From assembly GCA_026196475.1 (NCBI GenBank), contig JAPHTA010000017.1:1-52175 (forward strand): a DNA stretch of 52,175 bases, read 5' to 3'. The translations under genes and the position numbers were made by a program. The notes below the pieces were generated by a model that was not told where the DNA came from, did no database searches, and saw only the letters and a program-made list of their open reading frames with translations. Source of the stretch: Sedimenticola sp. (GTDB lineage Bacteria > Pseudomonadota > Gammaproteobacteria > Chromatiales > Chromatiaceae). This document shows positions 33,549-43,117 of this stretch, piece by piece. Numbering within the stretch: the first letter of the stretch is position 1; each line of letters starts with the position of its first letter.

Positions 33549-34817
33549 ATGAAGAAACTGCTTATAATTACGGAGTGTTTTCCCCCAATAAATAGGACCG
33601 CATCATTAAGATCTGGAGCCTGGTCTAGATATTTAATCCACAATGGATATTTTCCTATCTTTGTCACGGCAGGGGAAAATGTATCTGTTGCAGATACGTA
33701 TGAGAAAAATGATGGATATGAGGTATTCAGAGTCGAATGTCAGTCCACATTTATCAATGAATTGAGGCATCGATTTTCCGGGAGTCTAATTGGTAAGGTG
33801 TTTGGTGGAATTGATCTGCTATTCGAAAATTGGCCATTTTATAGTCGACTTAAAAGTCTTGAAGCATGTGCAATAGAAAATATTTTGAAGCAGAAACCGG
33901 AGGGAATGATCGTTAGCGCACCTTCATTTAGCCTGTTTCTTTACGCGGCACGAATATCGAAAAAAACAGGACTGCGATGGGTGGCGGATTATAGGGATGA
34001 TTGGACTACAAATGAGGAAAGCTCTAGCTTCACACGATTTAAGTATATTGTTTTTGAGCGGTTCCTAGAAAAGAGATCGCTTAAAAGTGCTTCCGCCTTT
34101 TTTGCTGTATCTAATAATCAATTAAGAAAAATAGGCAATTTGGTCAATAAACCAGGCTATCTTTTGGAAAATGGTTATGATCTAAATCGCGTGCCTGCCA
34201 CAAATAGTCACGCAAAATTGCCGTTTGATATCGATAGTAGAAAGGTAAATATTGTATATACAGGTACACTATATAATACGCAAACCCTAAGTTTCTTGAT
34301 TTCTGTTCTATCAGGACTAGCGCAGGATGCGCGGGAAATGTTGTCAATTTATTTTGTGGGGGTAGATAAAAGGCAACTACTCGCCTATAGGGAGTTAGAA
34401 AAGTATTATGGATCAACTGTTTTTTCGTGTGGGCGTATTGACAAAGAAACAGCGGATGAATTACTTCGTCTGTCAGACGCGGCTTTGTATATTGCCTATT
34501 TAGATAAAAAAGGAAATCCGATTAAAGGCATTCCTTCTAGTAAGTTGTATGAATATATAAAAATAAAAAAACCAGTTTTTATGATGCCGACTGATGCAGA
34601 CGAGGCGGAACAAACTTTGCTTTCAGTAGGGTTGGGTATTTATAGGGTAACACCAAATGAATCTAGAAAAGTTCTTGAGGATATGATTAAAGAAAAGCAA
34701 TTTACAGGAAAAGTATCTATTGAAGTAAATGAAGACGCTTATAAAGATGCATCGTGTGAAAGTCGAGCAAATAAAATGGCTAGTTATTTGGATGAAATCT
34801 TTAAAAAAGGTGGGTGA
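33549..34817 (+). CDS. GT4-like glycosyltransferase
   Basis: This 422-residue GT-B glycosyltransferase opens with MKKLLIITECFPPINRTASL and has GMIVSAPSFSLFLYAARISK followed by WVADYRDDWT, a pattern of GT4 enzymes in O-antigen clusters. The usual E-x7-E motif is weak, replaced by IPSSKLYEYIKIKKPVF, which resembles the WbuB-like branch. It would add one sugar of the repeat unit on the cytoplasmic face. The donor is unknown. Codons are AT-rich, like its neighbours. Confidence 0.78.
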   Translation: MKKLLIITECFPPINRTASLRSGAWSRYLIHNGYFPIFVTAGENVSVADTYEKNDGYEVFRVECQSTFINELRHRFSGSLIGKVFGGIDLLFENWPFYSRLKSLEACAIENILKQKPEGMIVSAPSFSLFLYAARISKKTGLRWVADYRDDWTTNEESSSFTRFKYIVFERFLEKRSLKSASAFFAVSNNQLRKIGNLVNKPGYLLENGYDLNRVPATNSHAKLPFDIDSRKVNIVYTGTLYNTQTLSFLISVLSGLAQDAREMLSIYFVGVDKRQLLAYRELEKYYGSTVFSCGRIDKETADELLRLSDAALYIAYLDKKGNPIKGIPSSKLYEYIKIKKPVFMMPTDADEAEQTLLSVGLGIYRVTPNESRKVLEDMIKEKQFTGKVSIEVNEDAYKDASCESRANKMASYLDEIFKKGG

Positions 34818-34978
34818 GTGATCCGCTTGTTGGAGTCCACATATTCATAAATCAATGTGCAATTATAGCAAATGATTGCAATTAAAGATGTGTCATGATT
34901 ATGGGAAGGGCTTATGTATGAGGCCTATTGCGGGGTTATGTAGAGGCATACTCTCATAGAGTATGAAGCATTCTTTGG

Positions 34979-35656
34979 ATGAAAGAGAACATGAAGCGTA
35001 TTATCAGTGAATTGCCAATCGTAGGTTTTATAATAAAAATGATATACAGGGCTTTATTCAAGCACAGGCGGTTTCCTGGGTCCGAAGAATATTGGATTAA
35101 AAGATACGATGCGGGGGGCGATTCTGGAGCTGGATCTTATGATGAGCTTGCCGAATTCAAAGCAGAAATAGTCAATAATTTTGTGGAGAAAAACCATATC
35201 GAAACGATCATTGAGTATGGTTGCGGGGATGGAAATCAACTCATGCTTTCAAATTATCCTTCATATATTGGTTTTGATGTGAGTCCTAATGCAATCTTAC
35301 GATGTAAGAAGCTTTTTCAGTATGATGAATCTAAAAGTTTTAAACTTATTTCTGAATACAATGATGAATCGGCACAATTAACAATATCATTAGATGTTTT
35401 ATATCATCTAACCGAAGATGACGTTTATCATTCATATATGGATAGACTTTTTAGCTCAGCAAATAGTTATGTGATTATTTATTCCTCAAATTACGAGGAT
35501 AGTCAATCCTATCACGAAAAACGTAGGAGATTTACTGATTGGATTGATCAAAATGCGGATAGTTGGAAGTTAAAATCTTGTATACCAAATAAATATCCAT
35601 ATATCAGTGAAAGCAAAGGTTCGTATAGTGATTTTTATATATATGAAAAATCCTAA
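34979..35656 (+). CDS. SAM-dependent methyltransferase
   Basis: This 225-residue class I methyltransferase has motif I IIEYGCGDGNQLML, a downstream acidic loop YIGFDVSPNAILRC and motif IV-like LTISLDVLYHLTEDDVY. It is of the type that modifies a sugar or a nucleotide-sugar in O-antigen clusters; the substrate is not visible. A second ATG at residue 5 is an alternative start. Separate from the FkbM genes, it gives the cluster a third kind of methyl transfer. Confidence 0.78.
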   Translation: MKENMKRIISELPIVGFIIKMIYRALFKHRRFPGSEEYWIKRYDAGGDSGAGSYDELAEFKAEIVNNFVEKNHIETIIEYGCGDGNQLMLSNYPSYIGFDVSPNAILRCKKLFQYDESKSFKLISEYNDESAQLTISLDVLYHLTEDDVYHSYMDRLFSSANSYVIIYSSNYEDSQSYHEKRRRFTDWIDQNADSWKLKSCIPNKYPYISESKGSYSDFYIYEKS

Positions 35657-35761
35657 TGTGTGTGATCTTTAGCTATAGGTATATGAAAAGTCAATTTGAA
35701 TATAGTTTGTTACCTTTAAATATATTGTGTTTAACCAAGAATAAGCCGGCATAGTTAATAC

Positions 35762-36940
35762 GTGCATATATTGTTATTGCCATCAGGGCTTTATAAGCCG
35801 TCAAAGAATTCGATATCTGGGATATTTGTGCAGCATCAGGCGCACGCTCTTCGCAGTGCCGGATTAAAAGTGGGTATTATTTCTGCCGGATTGATTCCAT
35901 GGAATAGACTTCTCTCAAAATTCCCTTATAAGAAACATGAAGTAGACAGGGAGGTTACAGTTTATAGGTATTTTGTTAAGAAGATTATTCCAGGCCGGTA
36001 TTTGGTGAGATTCGGGTTTGGTAGATTGATAGCTGAACACGAGAAACTATTCCTCAAGTATGTCAGACATAACGGTGTACCTGACCTTATCCATGCACAT
36101 AATTCTCTTTACGCCGGCGTTGTGGCAAGGCATTTGAAGTCAAAATTTAAAATACCATTTGTCGTCACTGAGCATGGTTCTGAATATGGTAGAAATCTGC
36201 TTAACAAAAGTCAGCATAAAGACTCTCGGCAGGTACTCGTTGATGCTGACTGCAGAGTGGTGGTAAGCAACGCTCAAAAAACATGGGTGCATAACCTTCT
36301 TGGTTTGGAAGAGAATATTTTCCATGTGATTCCAAATTTGGTTGAGCCTTCGTTTGAACTTCAGCGAAATCTGGCGAGACCTAGTAGAAGTAAACACGAC
36401 GAATTTGTATTTTTAAGCATTGGTTGTCTTGATAAAAATAAAAATCACTCAGGTATGCTGGACTCATTCTCAAGTTCATTTAGAGATATATCTAACGTAA
36501 AATTGAGGGTTGTTGGTGATGGTCGTCTCAAATCAAATTTAGTATCCAAGGCAGAAAGGTTGGGGATATCGAAGCAGGTTTCATTTCTTGGCGAGTTGGG
36601 GCGGATAGATGTTCGTAGAGAACTAATAAATTGTTGTGCGTTAGTTCATTCCAGCAGATTTGAGACATTTGGTGTGGTCCTAATAGAAGCTCTAGCATTT
36701 GGCAAGCCTGTCATTTCTACCTCCTGCGGCGGGCCGCAAGATATTATAGTAAACAAGAAAAATGGACTTCTTGTTCCTGTTGACAATAACGAACAGCTAT
36801 CTTTAGCAATGAATGAGATGGTTTCTACTTATGATAAATATAATCCAGAAACGATTCGAAATGATTGTAATCGCAGGTTCGGAAGCAAAGTTATTGTAAG
36901 GGAACTTATTGATTGCTACCAAAAAGTATTGTCCGCGTAG
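35762..36940 (+). CDS. GT4-family glycosyltransferase
   Basis: This 392-residue retaining glycosyltransferase starts at GTG with HILLLPSGLYKPSKNSISG. It has DLIHAHNSLYAGVVARHLK followed by VVTEHGSEYGRN in the N-domain, SIGCLDKNKNH at the domain linker, and the donor motif E-x7-E in SSRFETFGVVLIEALAFGKPVI. It is one of four repeat-unit GT4 enzymes in the operon. No other start is better. The donor and acceptor are unknown. Confidence 0.88.
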   Translation: MHILLLPSGLYKPSKNSISGIFVQHQAHALRSAGLKVGIISAGLIPWNRLLSKFPYKKHEVDREVTVYRYFVKKIIPGRYLVRFGFGRLIAEHEKLFLKYVRHNGVPDLIHAHNSLYAGVVARHLKSKFKIPFVVTEHGSEYGRNLLNKSQHKDSRQVLVDADCRVVVSNAQKTWVHNLLGLEENIFHVIPNLVEPSFELQRNLARPSRSKHDEFVFLSIGCLDKNKNHSGMLDSFSSSFRDISNVKLRVVGDGRLKSNLVSKAERLGISKQVSFLGELGRIDVRRELINCCALVHSSRFETFGVVLIEALAFGKPVISTSCGGPQDIIVNKKNGLLVPVDNNEQLSLAMNEMVSTYDKYNPETIRNDCNRRFGSKVIVRELIDCYQKVLSA

Positions 36941-36968
36941 TCAGAGATGCTTAGTCCATCTCGCCTAA

Positions 36969-38420
36969 ATGAAATCGTACAATTCAGTAAATAGATCTTT
37001 TACCAAGGATACGGGTGTATTAGCTTTTGGTACCATCGTGTCTCAACTGGTTATTATTCTAAGCTCGCCAGTTTTAACCAGGTTCTATTCGCCAGCGGAC
37101 TTTGGAATGCTAGCTGTTTATTCGGCCATTCTGGGAGCGGTTAGTCCGGTGATAAGCCTTAGGTACGATATAGCCATTGTCCTCCCTCGCAGTAAGCAAA
37201 AAGCCAATGATCTAGTGATCCTAAGTTTACTTATCGTGACAGTTTTCAGTTTACTCTCTCTGGTTTTAATCCCTGTTTTTGACGATGAGTTTGTGAAAGC
37301 GTTTGGTCAGGATTATGGCCATATCATTCCGTGGTTATTATTTATCAGTATACTTCTGGTTGGAACGCATCAGATTGCAATATTTTGGGCGATAAGACAT
37401 AAAAGCTATCAGGCGATATCTGGATCAAAACTCAGTCAGTCAGTGTTCATGGTAACCGTGCAATTGGTTTGTCATCGATTTGGTTCGATAGTATTAATAC
37501 TCGGACAGATTATTGGACAAATAATATCAACAGCATATTTGTTATTTATGGTATGTGTTCGCGAAAGGAGATCTATAAAAGCATCGACCTGTGAGCGGCT
37601 GCAGTCAGTTGCAAGCGAGTACCAAAAATTTCCAATATACACGACTTGGTCTGCACTAGTTAACAGTGCTGGAGTCCAATTACCAATCATGATATTCGCA
37701 ATAATATTCGGCATTAAAGTTACAGGATACTATGCGTTGGCCCAACGTATCCTTACACTTCCGATGGCTATTGTTGGGGATGCAATACAAAGTATATTTT
37801 TTACTAACATTTCTGAAGAGGTTAGAAGGGACCGTGTTTCTCACATAATTTCTGCGCTTTTTAGTTTGCTGATTCAGTTAGTGCTACCACCAATGTTACT
37901 GGTTCTGCTATTTGCACCTGAGGCATTCGCTTATGTTTTTGGCGATACGTGGGGTTATTCAGGTGAGTTAGCACAATTGATGGTTATATGGATAATTACT
38001 CAGTTCAGCACTGGGCCGCTAACATTAGTATTTGCAGCAATGGGGTATAATAAACTCGATTTATTTCTTCAAGTGACTCTATTTGCAACTCGTGTATTTG
38101 CAATTATGGTCGGTATTGTATTAGACGATTTTTATTTGACGGTAGCGATGTTTTCAATCGGAAGTTCCGTATGCTATTTGATGATATTTGCCATGATTTG
38201 TAAGCTTTCGAGTTTAACCATTCTTGATGTGATAAGACCTTTTATAAAGTCTTTACTATATGGGGTTGTTATAGTATCGCCACTTATATATGTGAAATAC
38301 GTCCATTATTCAATGGCTATATTAGTAATTACATCAGTTGTATCGGTAGCACTACTGAGCATTTGGTATATCTATTTATGGAATAGATACAGTTCGTTTA
38401 AACTAGAAGCGGGATCATGA
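36969..38420 (+). CDS. wzx: Wzx-type oligosaccharide flippase (second copy)
   Basis: This 483-residue MOP-family membrane protein has VLAFGTIVSQLVIILSSPVL followed by TRFYSPADFGMLAVYSAILG and SLRYDIAIVLPRSKQKAND at its N-terminus, and 12-14 hydrophobic helices. It is the same type as the first flippase at 25163-26602. Its stop overlaps the Wzy-like gene by four bases, so it is the copy physically coupled to polymerisation. Its presence beside wzy suggests that this one exports the main repeat unit (inference). Confidence 0.87.
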   Translation: MKSYNSVNRSFTKDTGVLAFGTIVSQLVIILSSPVLTRFYSPADFGMLAVYSAILGAVSPVISLRYDIAIVLPRSKQKANDLVILSLLIVTVFSLLSLVLIPVFDDEFVKAFGQDYGHIIPWLLFISILLVGTHQIAIFWAIRHKSYQAISGSKLSQSVFMVTVQLVCHRFGSIVLILGQIIGQIISTAYLLFMVCVRERRSIKASTCERLQSVASEYQKFPIYTTWSALVNSAGVQLPIMIFAIIFGIKVTGYYALAQRILTLPMAIVGDAIQSIFFTNISEEVRRDRVSHIISALFSLLIQLVLPPMLLVLLFAPEAFAYVFGDTWGYSGELAQLMVIWIITQFSTGPLTLVFAAMGYNKLDLFLQVTLFATRVFAIMVGIVLDDFYLTVAMFSIGSSVCYLMIFAMICKLSSLTILDVIRPFIKSLLYGVVIVSPLIYVKYVHYSMAILVITSVVSVALLSIWYIYLWNRYSSFKLEAGS

Positions 38421-39778
38421 GTAAGTTATTTAATAACTTTCTGAAAGTACATGAACGCTTACTTAAGTCATTATTAACATCAAAAATAGAATACAAAATT
38501 AAAACAGTCCTATTTGGATTGCTCGGGATTGGGCTTTCATTACCATTTATCGAACAGGCTGTACCAATCAATATTTCAAATTTAGTCTTTGTATTAGGTC
38601 CGGTCTTAATATATGTAATACTATTTCCAAAAATAGTTAGTCATATACGAACTATTCGTCCTGACTTTTTTTCTTTCGTTCTCGGTTTCACCCTTAGTAT
38701 ATATTTTATTGCAGCTATAAATAGTGATCTTTCGCCTCTGAGTAGTGTGTGGATAGCGTTTGTGTATGGTTTTATCTATATGATGCTTAGTATTTTTCTA
38801 GATATTTTATTAGATAATGAACGACAAATTATTTTAATCATAAAATACTTCAGTTTATCTATTACCATTGTTGCGGTGTTGGGCGCTATTCTTGGGTTAT
38901 GCAAACTTTTGTTATATCGGAAAGGAGTAACGCTTGATTTTGTAGAAAATACGCGGGTTGGACATTACCCGAACGGAACATCACTTCTGAGCGACTACAA
39001 TTTTTATGGGCTTACGCTTCTATCTGGGGGACTATTTCTTATTAAATACTGTTTCAAGACAGTTTGGCCAAAGTTCGCATTTGCTATTTCATTTTTGTGT
39101 ATGGTTGTGATATGTGCTGGAGTATACTCGGGATCAAGGCGTTTTATCGTCCTTGCACCAATTCTGATTACCTTAGCCGCAATTTATCATTTTTATAACT
39201 GCCGTAAAACTATCACTCGTATCCATCTTATTAGTATCTTTACTGGGGTAGTCGCGGCTTTGATATTGATATGCTTTCTGCTAAGAATCACAGGGGGTTT
39301 GCATGATGGTCACTTGAGTGTTCAGATTGCCACCCTAGGTGATGGTGGGCACGGTCTGCTTTCGAGATGGGAGCGTTGGGAATATGCATGGGATTTAATT
39401 GGTAATTCTAACATATGGCAGATTAATGACTTTCGGTACCGCGAGACGTACGGATGTAGATTTGTTGACTGTATTCATGATGATTATCCACACAACCCAA
39501 TTTTATCTGCAGCATTATATGGTGGACTTGCTGGGTTTGTTTCAGTGTTAGTATTCTATGTCTATATATTTTACTTGTTGCTTCAACTAACAAAAATAGC
39601 CTCCGAGCATCTTGAAATATTGCTGATTTTGTTGACTGTTGTTCTATACACAGCGATTTCAGGTGATACATTGTTTTCAATGCCGGTTTTACTAGTTTCG
39701 TTAATTATCGGGAAAATGGCGGTGGTTGAAACGAATAGGCAATCACTATCTAAAAGTAAATGCCGCATTATGAGTTGA
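38417..39778 (+). CDS. wzy: Wzy-type O-antigen polymerase
   Basis: This 453-residue hydrophobic protein with about 11-12 transmembrane segments has low primary sequence conservation, as expected for Wzy. It has a large periplasmic loop containing LSRWERWEYAWDLIGNSNIW and CIHDDYPHNPILSAALYGGL, a layout typical of the polymerase-ligase superfamily. It would polymerise undecaprenyl-PP repeat units at the periplasmic face. Its ATG overlaps the Wzx stop (ATGA). The identification rests on topology, the H-containing loop and position rather than on a diagnostic motif. Confidence 0.75.
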   Translation: MSKLFNNFLKVHERLLKSLLTSKIEYKIKTVLFGLLGIGLSLPFIEQAVPINISNLVFVLGPVLIYVILFPKIVSHIRTIRPDFFSFVLGFTLSIYFIAAINSDLSPLSSVWIAFVYGFIYMMLSIFLDILLDNERQIILIIKYFSLSITIVAVLGAILGLCKLLLYRKGVTLDFVENTRVGHYPNGTSLLSDYNFYGLTLLSGGLFLIKYCFKTVWPKFAFAISFLCMVVICAGVYSGSRRFIVLAPILITLAAIYHFYNCRKTITRIHLISIFTGVVAALILICFLLRITGGLHDGHLSVQIATLGDGGHGLLSRWERWEYAWDLIGNSNIWQINDFRYRETYGCRFVDCIHDDYPHNPILSAALYGGLAGFVSVLVFYVYIFYLLLQLTKIASEHLEILLILLTVVLYTAISGDTLFSMPVLLVSLIIGKMAVVETNRQSLSKSKCRIMS

Positions 39779-39843
39779 AAGTAAGGCGTAAATGTTACTT
39801 AAGACTCCATATTATTAATAGGCTGCACTTACTTAATTATACG

Positions 39844-41004
39844 ATGAACATATTCCATATTACCCACACAGATATTCAGTCAGATAACAGAATTCTGAAA
39901 GAACTATCGGCGTTGTCTAGTGTCGATTCATACCGCGTATATAGTGCTGGTATATCATTAGATGAAGGAGCAGCCAAATCTGAACATGACTATCCGTTTC
40001 AGGTTATAACATTTGATCTCTGGTCTGGACGATTAGATTTGCTTCCCAGGCCTTTAAAATACGCGTTAATAATGCTGGAATTAACATTTCGATTGGTCAA
40101 ATCAGGGCGAGCCATAAAGCCAAAAGTGGTGCACTGTCATGATACGTTAGTACTTGCGGCAGGTGTAATTATTAAGCTAATTACCGGTGCAAAATTGGTA
40201 TATGATGCCCATGAATTAGAATCAAAAAAAAATGCCCAATCACCAATTCTTTCCAGATCGACGCTTTTTCTCGAAAAGGTCTGTTGGCGATATGTCGATC
40301 TATTGATAACGGTTAGTCCTTCAATTATTGATTGGTATATAAGTAATCTTGGTGAGAAGAGTAGCGCTCTGATTCTCAATTCACCCATGGTAGAATCTAT
40401 TGAAAAGGGCGGTAAAAACGCACTTGATCCGTACAAGGATGGCTATTTTCATCAACGTTACGATATCCCGCGTGATCGCATAATTTATATATACGTCGGG
40501 TTGTTAGTTCAAGGACGAGGCATAGAAAGTATTATTTCAATTTTCAGTCAAAGGGATATTAAATCACATGTTGTGTTTGTTGGATATGGTAGCATGAAAG
40601 ACGAGATTGGTAGAATTTCCTGTGAATGTGAGAATGTTCATTTGCATGAGCCTGTTCCTCATGAAGATGTTGTTTCCCTCGTCAAGAATGCCGATATTGG
40701 CTTGTGCCTGATAGAAAATGTGTCACTGAGTGATTTTTACTGCCTACCCAATAAGCTCTTTGAGTATGGTTTTGCGGGTGTCCCAATATTGGCTTCAAAG
40801 TTTCCAGATATTGAAAAAGTAGTTAGTGACCACAAATTGGGTTATTGCTGCGATAACGATGCGCAATCAATAGCAAAGGCAATAAAGAAAATCGAAAGAG
40901 AAGGACGATCAGAAAACGGCAACTCAGATTTGTCTAAACTAAGCTGGGAGGCACAGGCGGAGCGCTTGATAGAAAAATACTCGGAATTGCTTAAGTCATC
41001 CTGA
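39844..41004 (+). CDS. GT4-family glycosyltransferase
   Basis: This GT-B enzyme of about 386 residues begins MNIFHITHTDIQSDNRILKE. The frame is open from 39760, but that extension overlaps wzy and has no conserved residues, so the ATG at 39844 is preferred. It has VHCHDTLVLAAGVIIKLITG and LVYDAHELESKKNA in the N-domain and a donor-site segment FYCLPNKLFEYGFAGVPIL in place of a strict E-x7-E. It probably adds a repeat-unit sugar. It is the last gene of the strongly AT-rich cassette. Confidence 0.85.
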   Translation: MNIFHITHTDIQSDNRILKELSALSSVDSYRVYSAGISLDEGAAKSEHDYPFQVITFDLWSGRLDLLPRPLKYALIMLELTFRLVKSGRAIKPKVVHCHDTLVLAAGVIIKLITGAKLVYDAHELESKKNAQSPILSRSTLFLEKVCWRYVDLLITVSPSIIDWYISNLGEKSSALILNSPMVESIEKGGKNALDPYKDGYFHQRYDIPRDRIIYIYVGLLVQGRGIESIISIFSQRDIKSHVVFVGYGSMKDEIGRISCECENVHLHEPVPHEDVVSLVKNADIGLCLIENVSLSDFYCLPNKLFEYGFAGVPILASKFPDIEKVVSDHKLGYCCDNDAQSIAKAIKKIEREGRSENGNSDLSKLSWEAQAERLIEKYSELLKSS

Positions 41005-41302
41005 AAAGGAGTTACACGCCAACTACTGAGTTAGTTTATTAACCAGGTAAGAAAATAAAAACAGTGGCTGGAGTACAAATAAGTATACAGGTTCTCTTAG
41101 TCAAAAACTTTATGGTTAGTAAGCACCAGTCATCACTGATTATCGAATGACGGTAATAATAAATGAAGACTTCAGAAGTGTGTGAAGCTCAACATTAGTA
41201 TCCGACGAAAGCCAAGTAAGTGCTAACTACTCATAGTAGATCCTCCTATAGATGTTTGCGACCATTCATTCTTTTTAACCCGTATTTAAGGGGCCTCTCA
41301 AC
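41005..41302. other. Intergenic gap at the end of the AT-rich cassette
   Basis: This 298-base gap precedes the amidotransferase fusion. No gene, repeat or clear terminator was seen. The composition moves from the AT-rich cassette toward the higher GC of the genes beyond. An internal promoter is possible but no good hexamer pair was identified. Confidence 0.4.
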
Positions 41303-43117
41303 ATGTGCGGAATATTTGGCATATTCTCGGCAAATAACGTCAATTGTAAAGAATTGAATTTGCTTGCTCACCATGCGCGGCAACGAGGATCAGACTCAAG
41401 TGGCCTGATTGCTTTGGGCGAAACTGCATACCAAGTATATCGTGCAGACTATGACATAAATAGACTTTTAAGAAATAAAAAGGGGTTGCTGTCCCGAGTG
41501 ATTGCTGGACACAGCAGGCTGATAACCAATGGTCAGCAGGACAACCAGCCGGTTGTACGAGATGGAATAGCGGTGATCCACAATGGAATTATTGTTAATG
41601 AAGAGGAGATCTGGACGCATGTGGATGTGGAGCGTACCTTGCAGATTGACTCTGAGGCGATTATTGCCGTTGCACTGCAGCATCTTAGTGGTGGCGGTGA
41701 TCTGAACGCCCTACCCAGCGAAATTCTTTCGAAGTGCAGAGGTACAATATCATGTGCGTTGATGATACCAAGATTGGGAAAGGTATGCCTTTTCTCCAAT
41801 AACGGTAGCCTGTATTTAGGGAGTATCGGTTCAACAAAATATTTTTCTTCTGAGCGCTATCCATTGGAAATGTTGGGCTGCAGCTCTATTGAGCAGGTAT
41901 GGGCCGACGGGATAGTACTGGATATTCCTTCGTCCGAGGTAATAAAAGTCAGGGACGATCAACGGCGCACAGGCGATCTGATTCCGGCATTCAAGAACGT
42001 TGCTGATGAAGAACGAATGCTGCAATACCATAAACATGATCTTCGCCGCTGCACCAAATGCCTTTTACCCGAAACAATGCCGTATATATCTTTCGATGAA
42101 GAGGGAGTTTGCAATTATTGTAATAACTATCGACCTCGAAACAATCCAAAGCCTAAAAGTGAGCTTTTCGATCTGGTTGAACCCTACAGGAGAGAAAACG
42201 GTCCAGACTGTATAGTGCCTTTCTCAGGTGGACGGGATAGCTGTTGGGGTCTTCATCTGATCGTGAATGAACTCAAGATGAAGCCTATTACCTATACATA
42301 TGATTGGGGGATGGTGACTGACCTGGGGCGTCGAAATATAAGCAGAATGTGCGCGGAACTCGGCGTCGAGAACATCATCGTGGCAGACGACATCACCAAG
42401 AAGCGTCACAATATTGCAATGAATCTGCGTGCCTGGCTCAAGTCACCACATCTCGGAATGATCAGTATCCTGACTGCAGGGGACAAGCACTTTTTTCGGC
42501 ATGTGGAAACCGTCAAGAAGCAGACAGGGATTCAACTCAACCTATGGGGAGTCAATCCTCTTGAGGTAACCCATTTCAAGGCAGGATTCTTAGGTGTGCC
42601 TCCAGACTTTGAGGAAAAACGTGTATATATGCACGGCATTTCGAAACAACTCAATTACCAGTGGCTACGCTTGAAGGCGATGATCAAGAGTCCGGGGTAC
42701 TTCAACCGATCACTGTGGGACACTATTTCCGGAGAGTATTATAGAAGTTTTACGGAAAAAAAGGACTACTATCATATCTTCGACTACTGGCGGTGGGATG
42801 AAAAAACTTGTGATGATGCACTAAAAATATACGACTGGGAGTTGGCGCCGGACACAAGTACGACTTGGCGTATTGGCGATGGCACGGCAGCATTTTATAA
42901 CTATCTCTATTACACGGTAGCAGGTTTTACAGAGCATGATACGTTTAGGAGCAATCAGATAAGAGAGGGGCAAATCACCCGAAAGGAAGCCCTTGCCCTT
43001 GTTGAAGATGAAAACAGACCCCGGTATCAGAATATAAGATGGTATCTTGACTCCCTTGGGATGGATTACAAGGAAGTGATAGGAGTTGTCAATTCAATTC
43101 CTAAAATGTATCAATGA
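41303..43117 (+). CDS. Class II glutamine amidotransferase-N-acetyl-sugar amidotransferase fusion (WbpG-like)
   Basis: This 604-residue two-domain enzyme starts MCGIFGIFSANN, where Cys2 would be the N-terminal nucleophile of a class II glutaminase (residues 1 to about 235, with AGHSRLITNGQQDNQPV and VIHNGIIVNEEE). Residues about 245-604 match the WbpG/PseA/LegX-type sugar amidotransferase: zinc-type cysteines Cys250, Cys253, Cys270 and Cys273 (RRCTKCLLPETMPYI and CNYC), and a PP-loop SGGRDS at 308-313. WbpG converts an N-acetyl to an acetamidino group and normally takes ammonia from a HisH/HisF-type pair. No such genes are in the window, so the fused glutaminase may supply the ammonia directly (inference). 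A substrate derived from the Wbp-type diacetamido-uronate genes is likely. Confidence 0.82.
   Translation: MCGIFGIFSANNVNCKELNLLAHHARQRGSDSSGLIALGETAYQVYRADYDINRLLRNKKGLLSRVIAGHSRLITNGQQDNQPVVRDGIAVIHNGIIVNEEEIWTHVDVERTLQIDSEAIIAVALQHLSGGGDLNALPSEILSKCRGTISCALMIPRLGKVCLFSNNGSLYLGSIGSTKYFSSERYPLEMLGCSSIEQVWADGIVLDIPSSEVIKVRDDQRRTGDLIPAFKNVADEERMLQYHKHDLRRCTKCLLPETMPYISFDEEGVCNYCNNYRPRNNPKPKSELFDLVEPYRRENGPDCIVPFSGGRDSCWGLHLIVNELKMKPITYTYDWGMVTDLGRRNISRMCAELGVENIIVADDITKKRHNIAMNLRAWLKSPHLGMISILTAGDKHFFRHVETVKKQTGIQLNLWGVNPLEVTHFKAGFLGVPPDFEEKRVYMHGISKQLNYQWLRLKAMIKSPGYFNRSLWDTISGEYYRSFTEKKDYYHIFDYWRWDEKTCDDALKIYDWELAPDTSTTWRIGDGTAAFYNYLYYTVAGFTEHDTFRSNQIREGQITRKEALALVEDENRPRYQNIRWYLDSLGMDYKEVIGVVNSIPKMYQ

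Noticed and set aside
41303-43117. Plain asparagine synthetase or GlmS assignment for the amidotransferase fusion
   Set aside because: The N-terminal Cys2 glutaminase would fit, but the C-terminal CxxC pairs and the PP-loop context match sugar amidotransferases, and no SIS isomerase domain is present.
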